Origin: Loigolactobacillus backii
Lineage (GTDB): Bacteria; Bacillota; Bacilli; Lactobacillales; Lactobacillaceae
Reading direction: 5' to 3'
DNA length: 64,000 bases
Assembly: GCF_003946275.1 (NCBI RefSeq)
Contig: NZ_RHNQ01000001.1
Location: 61,390-125,389 of the forward strand
The position numbers and the translations under genes are program-made. Below the pieces are notes generated by a model. That model was not told the origin of the DNA. It did no database searches and was given only the letters and a program-made list of their open reading frames with translations. Within the stretch, counting starts at the first letter, position 1. The number at the start of each line of letters is the position of its first letter. This document shows positions 19,605 through 28,292 of the stretch, in pieces.

Positions 19605-19933
19605 ATTTTATCCTCCACACTTAATAACCTCTGCAAAAAATGACTGATTATTTTTGCCCCGAAAATGTTTAAAAACTTTATTAGTATTTTCCTGACTAAT
19701 TTGGTGTAAACGTGGTTGAAAAAGCAGGTTCCTGCGCACTTTTTCAAACACTTCCCCAGGCCAATTATTCTAAAATTAATTATCGAAAAAGCTCAGAAGT
19801 CCGTTGCACAATTATAAGTAAAATAAAAGAACAAACGCCCAGTTCTAAAATTATTAGCCCTAACTGAAGCACGACACCTTAGTCTAAATTAATTTTAAAA
19901 TCTAATTTCGTTTGTTCTATATTCAGTTCTTTC
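19605..19933. other. Non-coding spacer with two inverted repeats
   Basis: 329 bases without a credible gene. It holds a 40-base hairpin (19712-19751) whose arm GTGTTTGAAAAAG recurs at 27720, and a wider inverted repeat AGAACAAACG / CGTTTGTTCT (19828-19837 and 19909-19918) that follows pgsA and may act as its terminator. Confidence 0.6.
19712..19751. repeat. Short palindromic repeat
   Basis: GTGGTTGAAAAAG at 19712-19724 faces CTTTTTCAAACAC at 19739-19751, 12 of 13 complementary. The 13-mer GTGTTTGAAAAAG is also at 27720-27732 inside another intergenic element, pointing to a small dispersed repeat family. Confidence 0.65.
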
Positions 19934-20521
19934 CTAATGAAATGAATCCGCAAAAATGTGACGACTTTCGTAAAAATACTGGATGCCTGAATAGATTGTA
20001 AAGAATAGGCAAATATAAAGTAAAGTCAACGCCATTGGAAAGTGAATATTATTAAAGAAAACATTATTTAGAAATAAAAAGATAATGGCCAGCATTTGGG
20101 TCGTTGTTTTTATTTTCCCGGGCATTTCTGCCGCAAGGACAACATGTTCATTGCTCTCGGCCAGAAGCAAGCGTAACCCAGTCACCGCTAACTCGCGACA
20201 AACAATAATTGAAACGACCCAGGAAGGTACCTTCCCCATGCCCACGAGAATAATAAAGGCCGTCATAACTAACATTTTATCGGCCAACGGATCAGCAAAT
20301 TTACCAAAATTTGTGACTAAATGGCGACCCCGAGCAATACGACCATCGATTAAATCGGTCAAGGACGCAACTATAAAAATCAAGGTACCAATAACCTGGG
20401 TCCATGGAATTGAAGTACCAGCAATAGCCACGCTACCGATGCTCCAAGGAACAAGGACAACAAGTATAAAAATAGGAATTAAAAGAATTCGAATAACAGT
20501 TAAACGGTTTGGTAAATTCAT
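19934..20521 (-). CDS. pgsA: CDP-diacylglycerol-glycerol-3-phosphate 3-phosphatidyltransferase
   Basis: Membrane enzyme making phosphatidylglycerophosphate, the committed step to phosphatidylglycerol. 195 residues with about five membrane helices. The CDP-alcohol phosphotransferase signature is complete: DLIDGRIARGRHLVTNFGKF...ADPLADK, giving the metal-binding aspartates. GGAGGAATCCTC precedes the ATG. Lies between cinA and rodZ in the usual Firmicutes order. Confidence 0.95.
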   Translation of the reverse strand: MNLPNRLTVIRILLIPIFILVVLVPWSIGSVAIAGTSIPWTQVIGTLIFIVASLTDLIDGRIARGRHLVTNFGKFADPLADKMLVMTAFIILVGMGKVPSWVVSIIVCRELAVTGLRLLLAESNEHVVLAAEMPGKIKTTTQMLAIIFLFLNNVFFNNIHFPMALTLLYICLFFTIYSGIQYFYESRHIFADSFH

Positions 20522-20689
20522 GAGGATTCCTCCTTAATTTAAAATCGGTTCTACCCCGTAATAGACTTTCTTAATGCTCAAAACAATATTTTTATTTAGT
20601 GACCAAGAAAAAAGAGCGGCCAAAGGTTTCTTTTAAAATCAATTATAGGTATTTCACTTATAATTTGCCTTTGCCCACTCACTTAACAA

Positions 20690-21694
20690 TTAACGTGTTG
20701 TCGCAGCGGGTGTACTAGTTGTATTTTGTTGTGCTACTGAGCTACTCTGTGTACTCGTGCTTTGGCTGGCAGTTGAACTACTTGTCGCCGCCGAACTAGC
20801 AGTAGAACTACTACTAGCATTTGCTGCATTTTGAATGTTAATCGTAATTTTCTTAACAATTCCGCCAACATTCTTTGGGTCAAGGTTAACGGCCTTATCA
20901 TTTAACTTAGCCTTAGTATTTGTTGCATTCCCGGTTTGAATAACAAAGGAAGTCGTTCCTGCCGGTAAATCGATCGTCTGTTCAGCCGATTTCAACGTTC
21001 CTTGCCAAACCGTCTTACCACCAGCAGTGACTGAAGACCATGCCTGCTTAGAATCATCCGCATAGAGTGCCAGTTTGTTTGTTGTTGGTGCATTGGTATA
21101 GTTAAAGGTTGCCGTTGTTGTCGTATTCGTCAAATTTTCAAGCTTTGGTGTAGTCGCTTTAGTTTGCTTCTTAGTTGCCTTTTTAGCCTGACTTTGACTG
21201 GATCCATTTGAACTCGACTGCTTCTTCGAGCTAGATTGGACTGAAACTGAAACGGAAGAACTATCAATAACAGCCTTACTTTGCTGCCGGTTACCACGAG
21301 TAAAGGCAAAAACAACGCCTAAAATAATAATTACAACGACAACAACAATAATCGTTGGCAAATAACGTTGTAATTGGCCAAGCACCTGATTAGATGGGCG
21401 GCTAGCCGTTCGCGTATCCGGCTTACCTGCTGCCGGAGTTGTTTCTTCCTGCGGTCGCACCTGCGGAATAGTATCATTAAATTCAGTTAATAACTCTTCA
21501 CTATCAAGCCCAACGGTATCTGCGTATTGCTTAACAAACGCCCGTACGTAAAAATCACCAGGCAACTGATCAAAGTGCCCTTCCTCAATTGCGATCAAAT
21601 AACGCTTTTGGATTTTAGTGATCTGTTGTAAATCATCCAGGGTATAACCCTTTTCAACACGTGCATCACGTAATTTCTGTCCGATTTCACTCAT
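20690..21694 (-). CDS. rodZ: RodZ-like helix-turn-helix membrane protein (YmfM)
   Basis: 334 residues. N-terminal HTH_25 domain (residues 1-70; IGQKLRDARVEKGYTLDDL), one membrane helix near residues 112-132 (TIIVVVVVIIILGVVFAF), a Ser/Lys-rich linker, then an extracellular beta domain of the DUF4115 type (about 180-280). RodZ connects the MreB cytoskeleton to wall elongation; in Bacillus it is called YmfM. The last 45 residues are almost only Ser, Thr, Ala and Gln, a typical exposed linker in lactobacilli. Weak ribosome binding site (GGTGAAA). Confidence 0.88.
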   Translation of the reverse strand: MSEIGQKLRDARVEKGYTLDDLQQITKIQKRYLIAIEEGHFDQLPGDFYVRAFVKQYADTVGLDSEELLTEFNDTIPQVRPQEETTPAAGKPDTRTASRPSNQVLGQLQRYLPTIIVVVVVIIILGVVFAFTRGNRQQSKAVIDSSSVSVSVQSSSKKQSSSNGSSQSQAKKATKKQTKATTPKLENLTNTTTTATFNYTNAPTTNKLALYADDSKQAWSSVTAGGKTVWQGTLKSAEQTIDLPAGTTSFVIQTGNATNTKAKLNDKAVNLDPKNVGGIVKKITINIQNAANASSSSTASSAATSSSTASQSTSTQSSSVAQQNTTSTPAATTR

Positions 21695-21779
21695 TGCTTA
21701 TTTTCACCTACAGCCCTTTTCACAAAAATTCAATTCTAGTATAGCATAACCTAAAAGCCCGTTTCATTAAGAATTTCTT

Positions 21780-22508
21780 TTATTTACGCCAACCACCACT
21801 CACGTAAATCGTTTGACCAGTTAAATAACCAGCAGCTGGATCTAATAATGCCGCGACCCAATAAGCAATTTCATCTGGCCGCGCTAAACGACTGGCCGGA
21901 ATTTCCATTTTTAGATTTTCTTTTGCTGCCGTTGAAAACTGTTGATTCATTTGGGTATCGACAGCCCCAGGTGCAATGACATTAACCGTAATTCCTAAGG
22001 AAGCAACTTCTTTAGCGTACGCATTGGCAAAGGCCGATTGTGCCCCTTTAACTGTACTATAGCCAACTTCCATTGCACTGCCACTGCCCCCGTAGACCGA
22101 ACCTACAAAAACAATTCGTCCGCACTGATTCTTAGCTAGTTTAGGTGCCAATCGTTGGCATAATAACATCGGTAACTTGATGTGCATTTCCCACAACTGT
22201 TCAATTTGTTGACTAGTCGTCTCGGAAAATAAACCATACGTTGTTATCCCTGCCGCAAAAATCACTGCATCAACCTGAAATAGTCGTTCAGTTAACTCGT
22301 CCAAATGCGCTTCCACGGTTAAATCGTACTGCAAGACGAAAAAGTCCTGTTTCGGATAGGTCTGCTGTAATTCCGCCTGTAACTGTGAAATTCGCTGCTC
22401 ACTATGAAAATAGTGTAAATATAGTGACCAGCCAGCTTTAGCTAATCGCCTTGCCACTACCGTACCGATATCCCCTGAGGCGCCAATGATTAATGCTGAT
22501 TGATGCAT
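21780..22508 (-). CDS. ymfI: SDR-family oxidoreductase YmfI
   Basis: 242-residue short-chain dehydrogenase/reductase. NAD(P)-binding motif GASGDIG at residues 8-14, NAG-like AAGIT in the middle, catalytic Ser in FVGSVYGGSG and the YxxxK pair in GYSTVKG. Similar to FabG, but in this conserved cluster it is usually the separate YmfI protein; the substrate is unknown. The ATG lies three bases after the ymfH stop, so it is co-translated with the two M16 peptidase genes upstream. Confidence 0.9.
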   Translation of the reverse strand: MHQSALIIGASGDIGTVVARRLAKAGWSLYLHYFHSEQRISQLQAELQQTYPKQDFFVLQYDLTVEAHLDELTERLFQVDAVIFAAGITTYGLFSETTSQQIEQLWEMHIKLPMLLCQRLAPKLAKNQCGRIVFVGSVYGGSGSAMEVGYSTVKGAQSAFANAYAKEVASLGITVNVIAPGAVDTQMNQQFSTAAKENLKMEIPASRLARPDEIAYWVAALLDPAAGYLTGQTIYVSGGWRK

Positions 22509-22511
22509 CTT

Positions 22512-23810
22512 TTAACCTTCTTTGGGTTCAATATGGAACACACTAATTGCCGCTTGACGAATAAAGCTCTCGGCAACCTGCTTAACGTCAGTTAAAGTAA
22601 TCTGCTCAATAATTTGGACAAGATCAAATAATGTCGCATCCCCAAAATGATCACCTGAATATTCATTAGCAATAAATTCTAGGCTATTAAATGATTGCAG
22701 TAAGCGGCCTAACGCTTCTTTTTTAACCAGTTCTAACCGATCAGCAGTTAATTCCGGACTTGCTGCAGCGTGATCTAAAATAGCAATGATTGCATCTGAC
22801 AATTCCTGTGGGTTATCCGTATCACCGCTCAAAGCCGCGAAATGAAAAGTACGCTCAACGTTAAGTTCATAACCAAACGTATCGTCAATAACGCCCTTAT
22901 CATAAAGCCGCAGGTAATTAGCGGAAGAATCCCCGAATAACAAATCAAACAATAAATTTAAAGTTGTTCGGTAAACGAGGCCGCTACGATCTTGTTTAAC
23001 TTGATCTAGGCCTTTGATTCCAACAACACTCTTGCCCCGGTTAACCGGCATTTCAATCACTCGGTAAGGAATAATATCACTACCATCAACTGCCTCAGTT
23101 GGAAATTGGCGTTGAATTGGTGCGGCCGGTGCAAAAGTTTTAGTCTCCTGGTTTGCAGTTATCCATTTTAAGGTTTCATTTGCATCAATGTTCCCCACAA
23201 CGAACAGGTTCATGTTACTAGGATGGTAGAACGTTTGGTAAGCAAGGTATAAATCATCTGCGGTAATTTTAGCGATGGATTCCACTGTACCAGCAATATC
23301 AATTCTTACGGGATGTTTAGGGTAGAGATTTTGGACAATGCCAAAGAACAAACGCCAATTCGGATCATCATCGTACATTTCAATTTCTTGCCCAATAATG
23401 CCTTTTTCTTTAGCAACCGTTTTTGGAGTAAAGTAAGGGTCCTGCACAAAATCCAATAAGGTCGTTAAATTCTCCTGAACATGGTTTGTCGCCGAAAAAA
23501 GGTAGCTAGTTCGTGTAAAACTAGTAAATGCATTCGAACTAGCGCCATAACGACCAAATACTTCAAATACGTCGCCGTCTTTTTTATCAAACATTTTATG
23601 TTCTAGGAAATGCGCAATTCCATCTGGTACCGTCGTTAATTCTTGTTGCCCCAACGGCACAAATTTACTATCAATTGAACCGTAATTAGTGGTAAATACA
23701 GCGTAAGTTTTGTGGAAGCCAGCTTTAGGTAAAAGCGCCACCTTTAAGCCATTAGCCAAAGTATCCGTATAGAGTGTTTCATCAAGATTTTTATAGTGCT
23801 TAACCTGCAT
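22512..23810 (-). CDS. ymfH: M16 family zinc peptidase YmfH
   Basis: 432 residues. The inverted zincin motif HFLEH is intact (in IAHFLEHKMFDKKDGDVFE), with a downstream acidic residue in the EKGIIGQEIEM block as third ligand. This marks it as the catalytic member of the YmfF/YmfH pair, which likely act together on peptides at the membrane. The ATG overlaps the ymfF stop (TAATG). GGAGG lies 11 bases ahead inside ymfF. Confidence 0.92.
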   Translation of the reverse strand: MQVKHYKNLDETLYTDTLANGLKVALLPKAGFHKTYAVFTTNYGSIDSKFVPLGQQELTTVPDGIAHFLEHKMFDKKDGDVFEVFGRYGASSNAFTSFTRTSYLFSATNHVQENLTTLLDFVQDPYFTPKTVAKEKGIIGQEIEMYDDDPNWRLFFGIVQNLYPKHPVRIDIAGTVESIAKITADDLYLAYQTFYHPSNMNLFVVGNIDANETLKWITANQETKTFAPAAPIQRQFPTEAVDGSDIIPYRVIEMPVNRGKSVVGIKGLDQVKQDRSGLVYRTTLNLLFDLLFGDSSANYLRLYDKGVIDDTFGYELNVERTFHFAALSGDTDNPQELSDAIIAILDHAAASPELTADRLELVKKEALGRLLQSFNSLEFIANEYSGDHFGDATLFDLVQIIEQITLTDVKQVAESFIRQAAISVFHIEPKEG

Positions 23811-25081
23811 TAGGCCTGTCCTCCTTCACCATTTAGAAAATAAATGGCCTGTAACTTAATCTGCTTAGCCAACGCTTGAATCTGTTGTTTCGTAACTGCC
23901 ATAATTTGCTGCTGGAAATCAGCAATAGCTATTTTGGATGTAGGTACCAGCGTTTGAATTAACTGTTGATTTGTTAAGTACCCTGTACTATCTAATCCAG
24001 AAATATACTGATTAATAATCATTGCCTTAGTTTTAGCGATTAGATCATCACTGAAATCCCCTGCCTGAACGGAAGCAAGCTGTTTGGCCACAATGTCTAG
24101 TACCTGAGTCTTATTTTTTGAATCAATTCCAGTTTGCACAGTAATTATCCCGCGGAAGGCATCGTAGGAGCTAGAAGCATAGTAGGCCAAACTAGCCTTT
24201 TCACGAACATTGGTAAATAGTAAGGCTAACGGTGAACCGCCAAAAATACCATTAGTAACCAACATTGGTAAATAATTCGGCTCATAATAATAGGTCGGAA
24301 CTTGGTAGGCCAAATTTAGTTTTCCTTGTACTACTGCCTGTGTTTGGGTTTCTTCCTGAATTTGCTCAAAAGTCGGTTGGTGATAAAAAAGTGGTGTTGT
24401 TGGTACTTGACGCGCCGCAAAAGAAAAGTCAGCAAGCGCTTCCTGAACAGCGGACTCATCAACATCACCCAAAACATTAATTAAGATTTGATCCTCACGT
24501 AACATTTTTTGGTAATACTGGTAAAGTTCATCCGGTTGAATCTGATCTAAAACAGATTGACTACCAAAACTGGGAACGCGCTGGTTTTCATCATTTTTAA
24601 AATAGAGGGCTTGCAATTTTAAACTAGCATAAGCCTGCTTATTATCGTAAACTGACGCCAAATAGGCAGTCATATTTTCCTTTTCCCGCTGAAAAGTGGT
24701 CGCCTCAAAGGCGTTATCAACAATGTTAGGTCGATATAAAACTGACTTTAAGAACTCAAGTCCTTCGGCTAGCAAACCAGTTTGCACTGGTAAAAACTTA
24801 TCATTAGTTAACGTTAAAGTAACGGTAAAGAAATGGGCGTTTCCGCGCTTGTTCACTGAAATGCCAAAATTTGCACCGTACATCGCCGATAACTTGGCTG
24901 CTAAATCAGTCTGGGTTGGGTAGTCGGCACTATTAGTTTCTAGTAAACTAGCCAATAATGAACGCTTTGTGATTGTCTTATTGTCTAAAGGTGCCAAAAA
25001 AGTCAGCACAATTCTAATTGTTTTGAACTGCTTTGATGGTATAACGTTTAAAGTAACACCATCTGTCAAGGTTTGTATCAA
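23810..25081 (-). CDS. ymfF: M16-like peptidase homologue YmfF, inactive
   Basis: 423 residues with the M16 fold but without the HxxEH zinc motif: the corresponding place reads SLLASLLETNSADYP. Such proteins pair with an active M16 subunit, here YmfH encoded directly downstream with an overlap. The C-terminal half keeps the family pattern (GIFGGSPLALLFTNVREKASLAYY). AGGAGG lies before the ATG. The substrate is not known; related pairs process secreted peptides. Confidence 0.9.
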   Translation of the reverse strand: MIQTLTDGVTLNVIPSKQFKTIRIVLTFLAPLDNKTITKRSLLASLLETNSADYPTQTDLAAKLSAMYGANFGISVNKRGNAHFFTVTLTLTNDKFLPVQTGLLAEGLEFLKSVLYRPNIVDNAFEATTFQREKENMTAYLASVYDNKQAYASLKLQALYFKNDENQRVPSFGSQSVLDQIQPDELYQYYQKMLREDQILINVLGDVDESAVQEALADFSFAARQVPTTPLFYHQPTFEQIQEETQTQAVVQGKLNLAYQVPTYYYEPNYLPMLVTNGIFGGSPLALLFTNVREKASLAYYASSSYDAFRGIITVQTGIDSKNKTQVLDIVAKQLASVQAGDFSDDLIAKTKAMIINQYISGLDSTGYLTNQQLIQTLVPTSKIAIADFQQQIMAVTKQQIQALAKQIKLQAIYFLNGEGGQA

Positions 25082-25162
25082 AGAAAATCCTCCTATTTTT
25101 AAACCGCCTAATTTTTAAGGATACTATAATCATACGAGATTACCAAAAATCATGCAATCCTC

Positions 25163-27523
25163 TTATTCTTTTGCCGCATCATCTTGATCGCGAATGTAAA
25201 CCTTTCGCGGCTTACTGCCCTCTGAAGGACCGACGATTCCGCGCTGTTCCATTTCGTCAATCATTCGTGCGGCACGATTGTAGCCAATTCTAAACCGTCG
25301 TTGCAACATTGAAATGCTCGCAGTCTGCAACTTAGCAACTAATTGAACGGCATCGGGAAATAGCTCATCGTCGGGATTATCTAGTTCTTCTTTAGTTTCA
25401 TCATCCGGCAACATATTATCATCATATTCGGCCGTTTGTTGTTCCTTAATAAAGTTAACAACTGCCTCAACGTCCTTAGCAGCAATAAACGCTCCTTGAA
25501 CACGAATTGGCTTATTCTGGTCGATTGGTAAGTATAACATATCCCCCCGCCCTAATAATTTTTCAGCCCCGGTACTATCAATAATTGTTCGTGAATCAAC
25601 GCCTGAAGAAACTGCAAAAGCCATCCGACTAGGCACATTGGCCTTAATTAACCCAGTAATAACATCGACTGAGGGCCGTTGCGTTGCTAAGATCATATGA
25701 ATCCCAGCGGCACGCCCCATCTGCGCCAATCGTACAATGGCGTCTTCAACTTCATTTGACGCCACCATCATAAGGTCCGCTAATTCATCAACAATTGAAA
25801 CGATATACGGCATTGTTGGTTGCTTTTCATCAGCCGTTTGATTTTGCTGTTGAACACCCTGATTGTATTCCGTAATATTACGTTTCCCGAACTGAGCAAA
25901 TAATTCATAGCGTCGTTCCATCTCGGCGACAACTTTGTGTAGCGCTTGGGCCGCTTTTTTGGCATCAGTAACGACTGGTGTAATTAGGTGCGGTACCCCA
26001 TTATAAATGGATAATTCAACCTTTTTAGGATCAATCATCATTAGCTTAACTTCATCCGGTTTGGCCGCCATCAAAATTGCCGTAATAATATCGTTAATCA
26101 TCACTGACTTACCACTACCGGTGGCCCCGGCGATTAATAAATGCGGCATTTTAGTGATATCAATCATAATTACGTTACCAGAAATATCACGCCCAACTGG
26201 TACTATTAGTGGCTTTCCTGGATGTTTCGGTTGCGACTCAATCACATCCCGAAAAGAAACCGTTGAGATCTGGCGATTTGGAACCTCAATTCCAATTAAG
26301 GACTTACCAGGAATTGGCGCCTCAATTCGAACATCCTTTGCCGCAAGTGCTAGTGCCAAATCATCCGTTAAACTAACAATTTTGCTAACCTTAACGCCAA
26401 TAGCTGGCTTTATTTCATACTTAGTAACTGCTGGTCCCAAATTAACATTTTTCACTTCAACATCGATCCCAAAACTATCAAAAGTTTGTTTCAGCTTAAC
26501 ACTATTTTTTTTAATTGCTTGGTACTCATCACTTTGATCAGTTGGTGGAATTGCCTGTAATAAATCAGGACTAGGAAGGACGTAATTGCTGGCCGTCATC
26601 GTTGGCTGAACCAATGTTTGTGCCGGTGTCTCTTCTTTTGTAGCCGTGGTTTTTGCTAACGAAATCGGATCAACCGTTGCCTGTTGTTGCTGGCTCTGCT
26701 GTGTGGCAACATTAATCGTTGGTGCGGCGTCTGCGGCCTTTTGTGCAACTGGCTTTGGTAAATCTTTGTCCGCTGTAATTGGCGCCTTTTTCATAACTGC
26801 TGGCTTTTCAGACTTTTTTTGTGGTGATCGCAGCGTTGTTGACCAACTAGGAATAATTTTTCCAATTGTCTGAATAAGTGTTTGCAGCCCACTAATTAAC
26901 CACTGAACACAATGTTTAATACCACTCACCAAGCCGGTCAACAACTTGGTTATTGCCTGAAATGGAATATCCAGCATCAGCATCACCCCGGCTAGCAAAC
27001 CTAGTCCGGCTATGATATAAGTACCAAATTGAGCAACTAAAAAGTAGCTCAGGCTATAAAGGGCGGCTCCGGTCATTCCACCGCCAAGCGTAACTGTTAC
27101 ACTGCCCTTTTGAAAATCAGCCATTAAAAATCGCCAAGCGACACTCCAAAAATGACTGTGGAGATTCAATTGAATAAACCATTGTGCCTCTAGTAACAGT
27201 AACAAACTAAGGTAGGCCAAACTAAGCCCTGCCAATCGTTTCTTGGGCAATACTGGTCCCCGCCCGCTTACTAATAGAAATAGGCCATAAATGGCCAGTA
27301 ATGCGGCTAAAAACTGAAAAGTGTCGCCGCCTAAAAAACGAAAACAATTGGCAAATAAGTTCCCAATAAAACCCCATTTAAAAATTGCAAAAATACTAAC
27401 TAGAATAAAGAAAACACCGATCCCATTTACGGAACGGGTTGTTTTTTTAGCTTTTCTTTTTCGTGTGGCTGTACTTTGGCGTTTACGTGTTGTTCGTTTA
27501 CGTCGTGGTTTTTTAGTTGCCAC
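25163..27523 (-). CDS. ftsK: DNA translocase FtsK/SpoIIIE
   Basis: Septal DNA pump that clears chromosomes from the division plane, 786 residues. The N-terminal basic stretch is followed by four membrane helices (about residues 40-190), a linker rich in Gln/Thr, and the motor: Walker [14 protein letters not shown], Walker [12 protein letters not shown], and the RecA-like domain end. The last 65 residues are the winged-helix gamma domain that reads KOPS-like sequences. I chose the GTG start ([10 protein letters not shown]) after AGGTG; the upstream ATG frame overlaps a TATAAT -10 box at 27560-27555, which is probably the promoter. Confidence 0.94.
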   Translation of the reverse strand: MATKKPRRKRTTRKRQSTATRKRKAKKTTRSVNGIGVFFILVSIFAIFKWGFIGNLFANCFRFLGGDTFQFLAALLAIYGLFLLVSGRGPVLPKKRLAGLSLAYLSLLLLLEAQWFIQLNLHSHFWSVAWRFLMADFQKGSVTVTLGGGMTGAALYSLSYFLVAQFGTYIIAGLGLLAGVMLMLDIPFQAITKLLTGLVSGIKHCVQWLISGLQTLIQTIGKIIPSWSTTLRSPQKKSEKPAVMKKAPITADKDLPKPVAQKAADAAPTINVATQQSQQQQATVDPISLAKTTATKEETPAQTLVQPTMTASNYVLPSPDLLQAIPPTDQSDEYQAIKKNSVKLKQTFDSFGIDVEVKNVNLGPAVTKYEIKPAIGVKVSKIVSLTDDLALALAAKDVRIEAPIPGKSLIGIEVPNRQISTVSFRDVIESQPKHPGKPLIVPVGRDISGNVIMIDITKMPHLLIAGATGSGKSVMINDIITAILMAAKPDEVKLMMIDPKKVELSIYNGVPHLITPVVTDAKKAAQALHKVVAEMERRYELFAQFGKRNITEYNQGVQQQNQTADEKQPTMPYIVSIVDELADLMMVASNEVEDAIVRLAQMGRAAGIHMILATQRPSVDVITGLIKANVPSRMAFAVSSGVDSRTIIDSTGAEKLLGRGDMLYLPIDQNKPIRVQGAFIAAKDVEAVVNFIKEQQTAEYDDNMLPDDETKEELDNPDDELFPDAVQLVAKLQTASISMLQRRFRIGYNRAARMIDEMEQRGIVGPSEGSKPRKVYIRDQDDAAKE

Positions 27524-27565
27524 AAAAACACCTACTTTCAAGACTTCTCCACTCATTATACACAA

Positions 27566-27647
27566 ACTTTTGTTTGCACCGGAAGAAAACTTAACGTTAT
27601 TTAATTAAAGAGCGTGGGCAAGACCGATTATATTGGTATTCAGTAAA
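27566..27647. other. Upstream region of ftsK
   Basis: Short non-coding stretch between the ftsK promoter and the inverted-repeat element that fills the rest of the gap to the DUF1149 gene. Nothing else is recognised. Confidence 0.4.
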
Positions 27648-27847
27648 AAAGCGCAAAACAAAGTTAATCCGGGACCTAAATCACGTGGCTAGTCGCCCTA
27701 ATTTTAACAAACTAGGGGCGTGTTTGAAAAAGCTGGAACTACTCTTTCAAGTACGCCGCGGCAAAATTGGTCAGCAACGAACTAGCAAAAGTAATTTTCA
27801 AACACGGCCTAAGTAACGTGGTCAAGCCGATCTTTGTTTTGCGCTTT
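27648..27847. repeat. 200-bp inverted-repeat element (MITE-like)
   Basis: Perfect 16-base terminal inverted repeats AAAGCGCAAAACAAAG (27648-27663) and its complement (27832-27847). Inside, GTGTTTGAAAA (27720) faces TTTTCAAACAC (27795-27805). No reading frame inside resembles a protein. Structure suggests a non-autonomous mobile element or a very long terminator. Confidence 0.65.
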
Positions 27848-27873
27848 ATTTGAATTAATCGTACTTCAAGTAA

Positions 27874-28275
27874 TTACTGCTTATCAGAATCAGCATCGTT
27901 AGGTTGGAAATCCAGTTGAACACCATGATCAATGGCGACAATCGTTATCTGATAAGTTAGTGTTTCAATATATTCTACCAGTGGTCGGGATAATTTTTGC
28001 ATTTCTTCGGCCGGAATATCACTGGGCTCACCATTAAAATCCAATAGCTGAACAATTCGCCGAATTAAACCACTAACTTGAAAGCCATCCAGAGTTACTG
28101 TAAATGGAACTGAAAACTGAAAAATCTTTCCTGCAGCCATCTTTCCCCCGGCACCATCCCCGGTTGCTTCAACTTCCGTTAATGAAACTTGAACATCAGT
28201 TGTGGGCTTAGCGTCAGAAGCAACACGGTCATAATGGAAATGTTCAACAATAATTGGTTCTGCCTTAGTTTTCAT
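27874..28275 (-). CDS. DUF1149 family protein
   Basis: 133 residues, start MKTKAEPIIVEHFHYDR. The pattern (FQFSVPFTVTLDGFQVSGLIRRIVQLLDF and the following acidic helix) is that of DUF1149, a family found in lactobacilli and streptococci and related in fold to SecB-like chaperones; function is not established. It starts 17 bases after the topB stop, so it is likely in the topB transcript. Acidic C-terminus. No signal peptide or membrane segment. Confidence 0.8.
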   Translation of the reverse strand: MKTKAEPIIVEHFHYDRVASDAKPTTDVQVSLTEVEATGDGAGGKMAAGKIFQFSVPFTVTLDGFQVSGLIRRIVQLLDFNGEPSDIPAEEMQKLSRPLVEYIETLTYQITIVAIDHGVQLDFQPNDADSDKQ

Positions 28276-28292
28276 ACTGGGCTTCCTCCCTG

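Noticed and set aside
25780..27608. Open frames opposite or inside ftsK, including one of 176 codons on the plus strand
   Set aside because: Shadows of the ftsK motor region; the coding strand shows complete family motifs.
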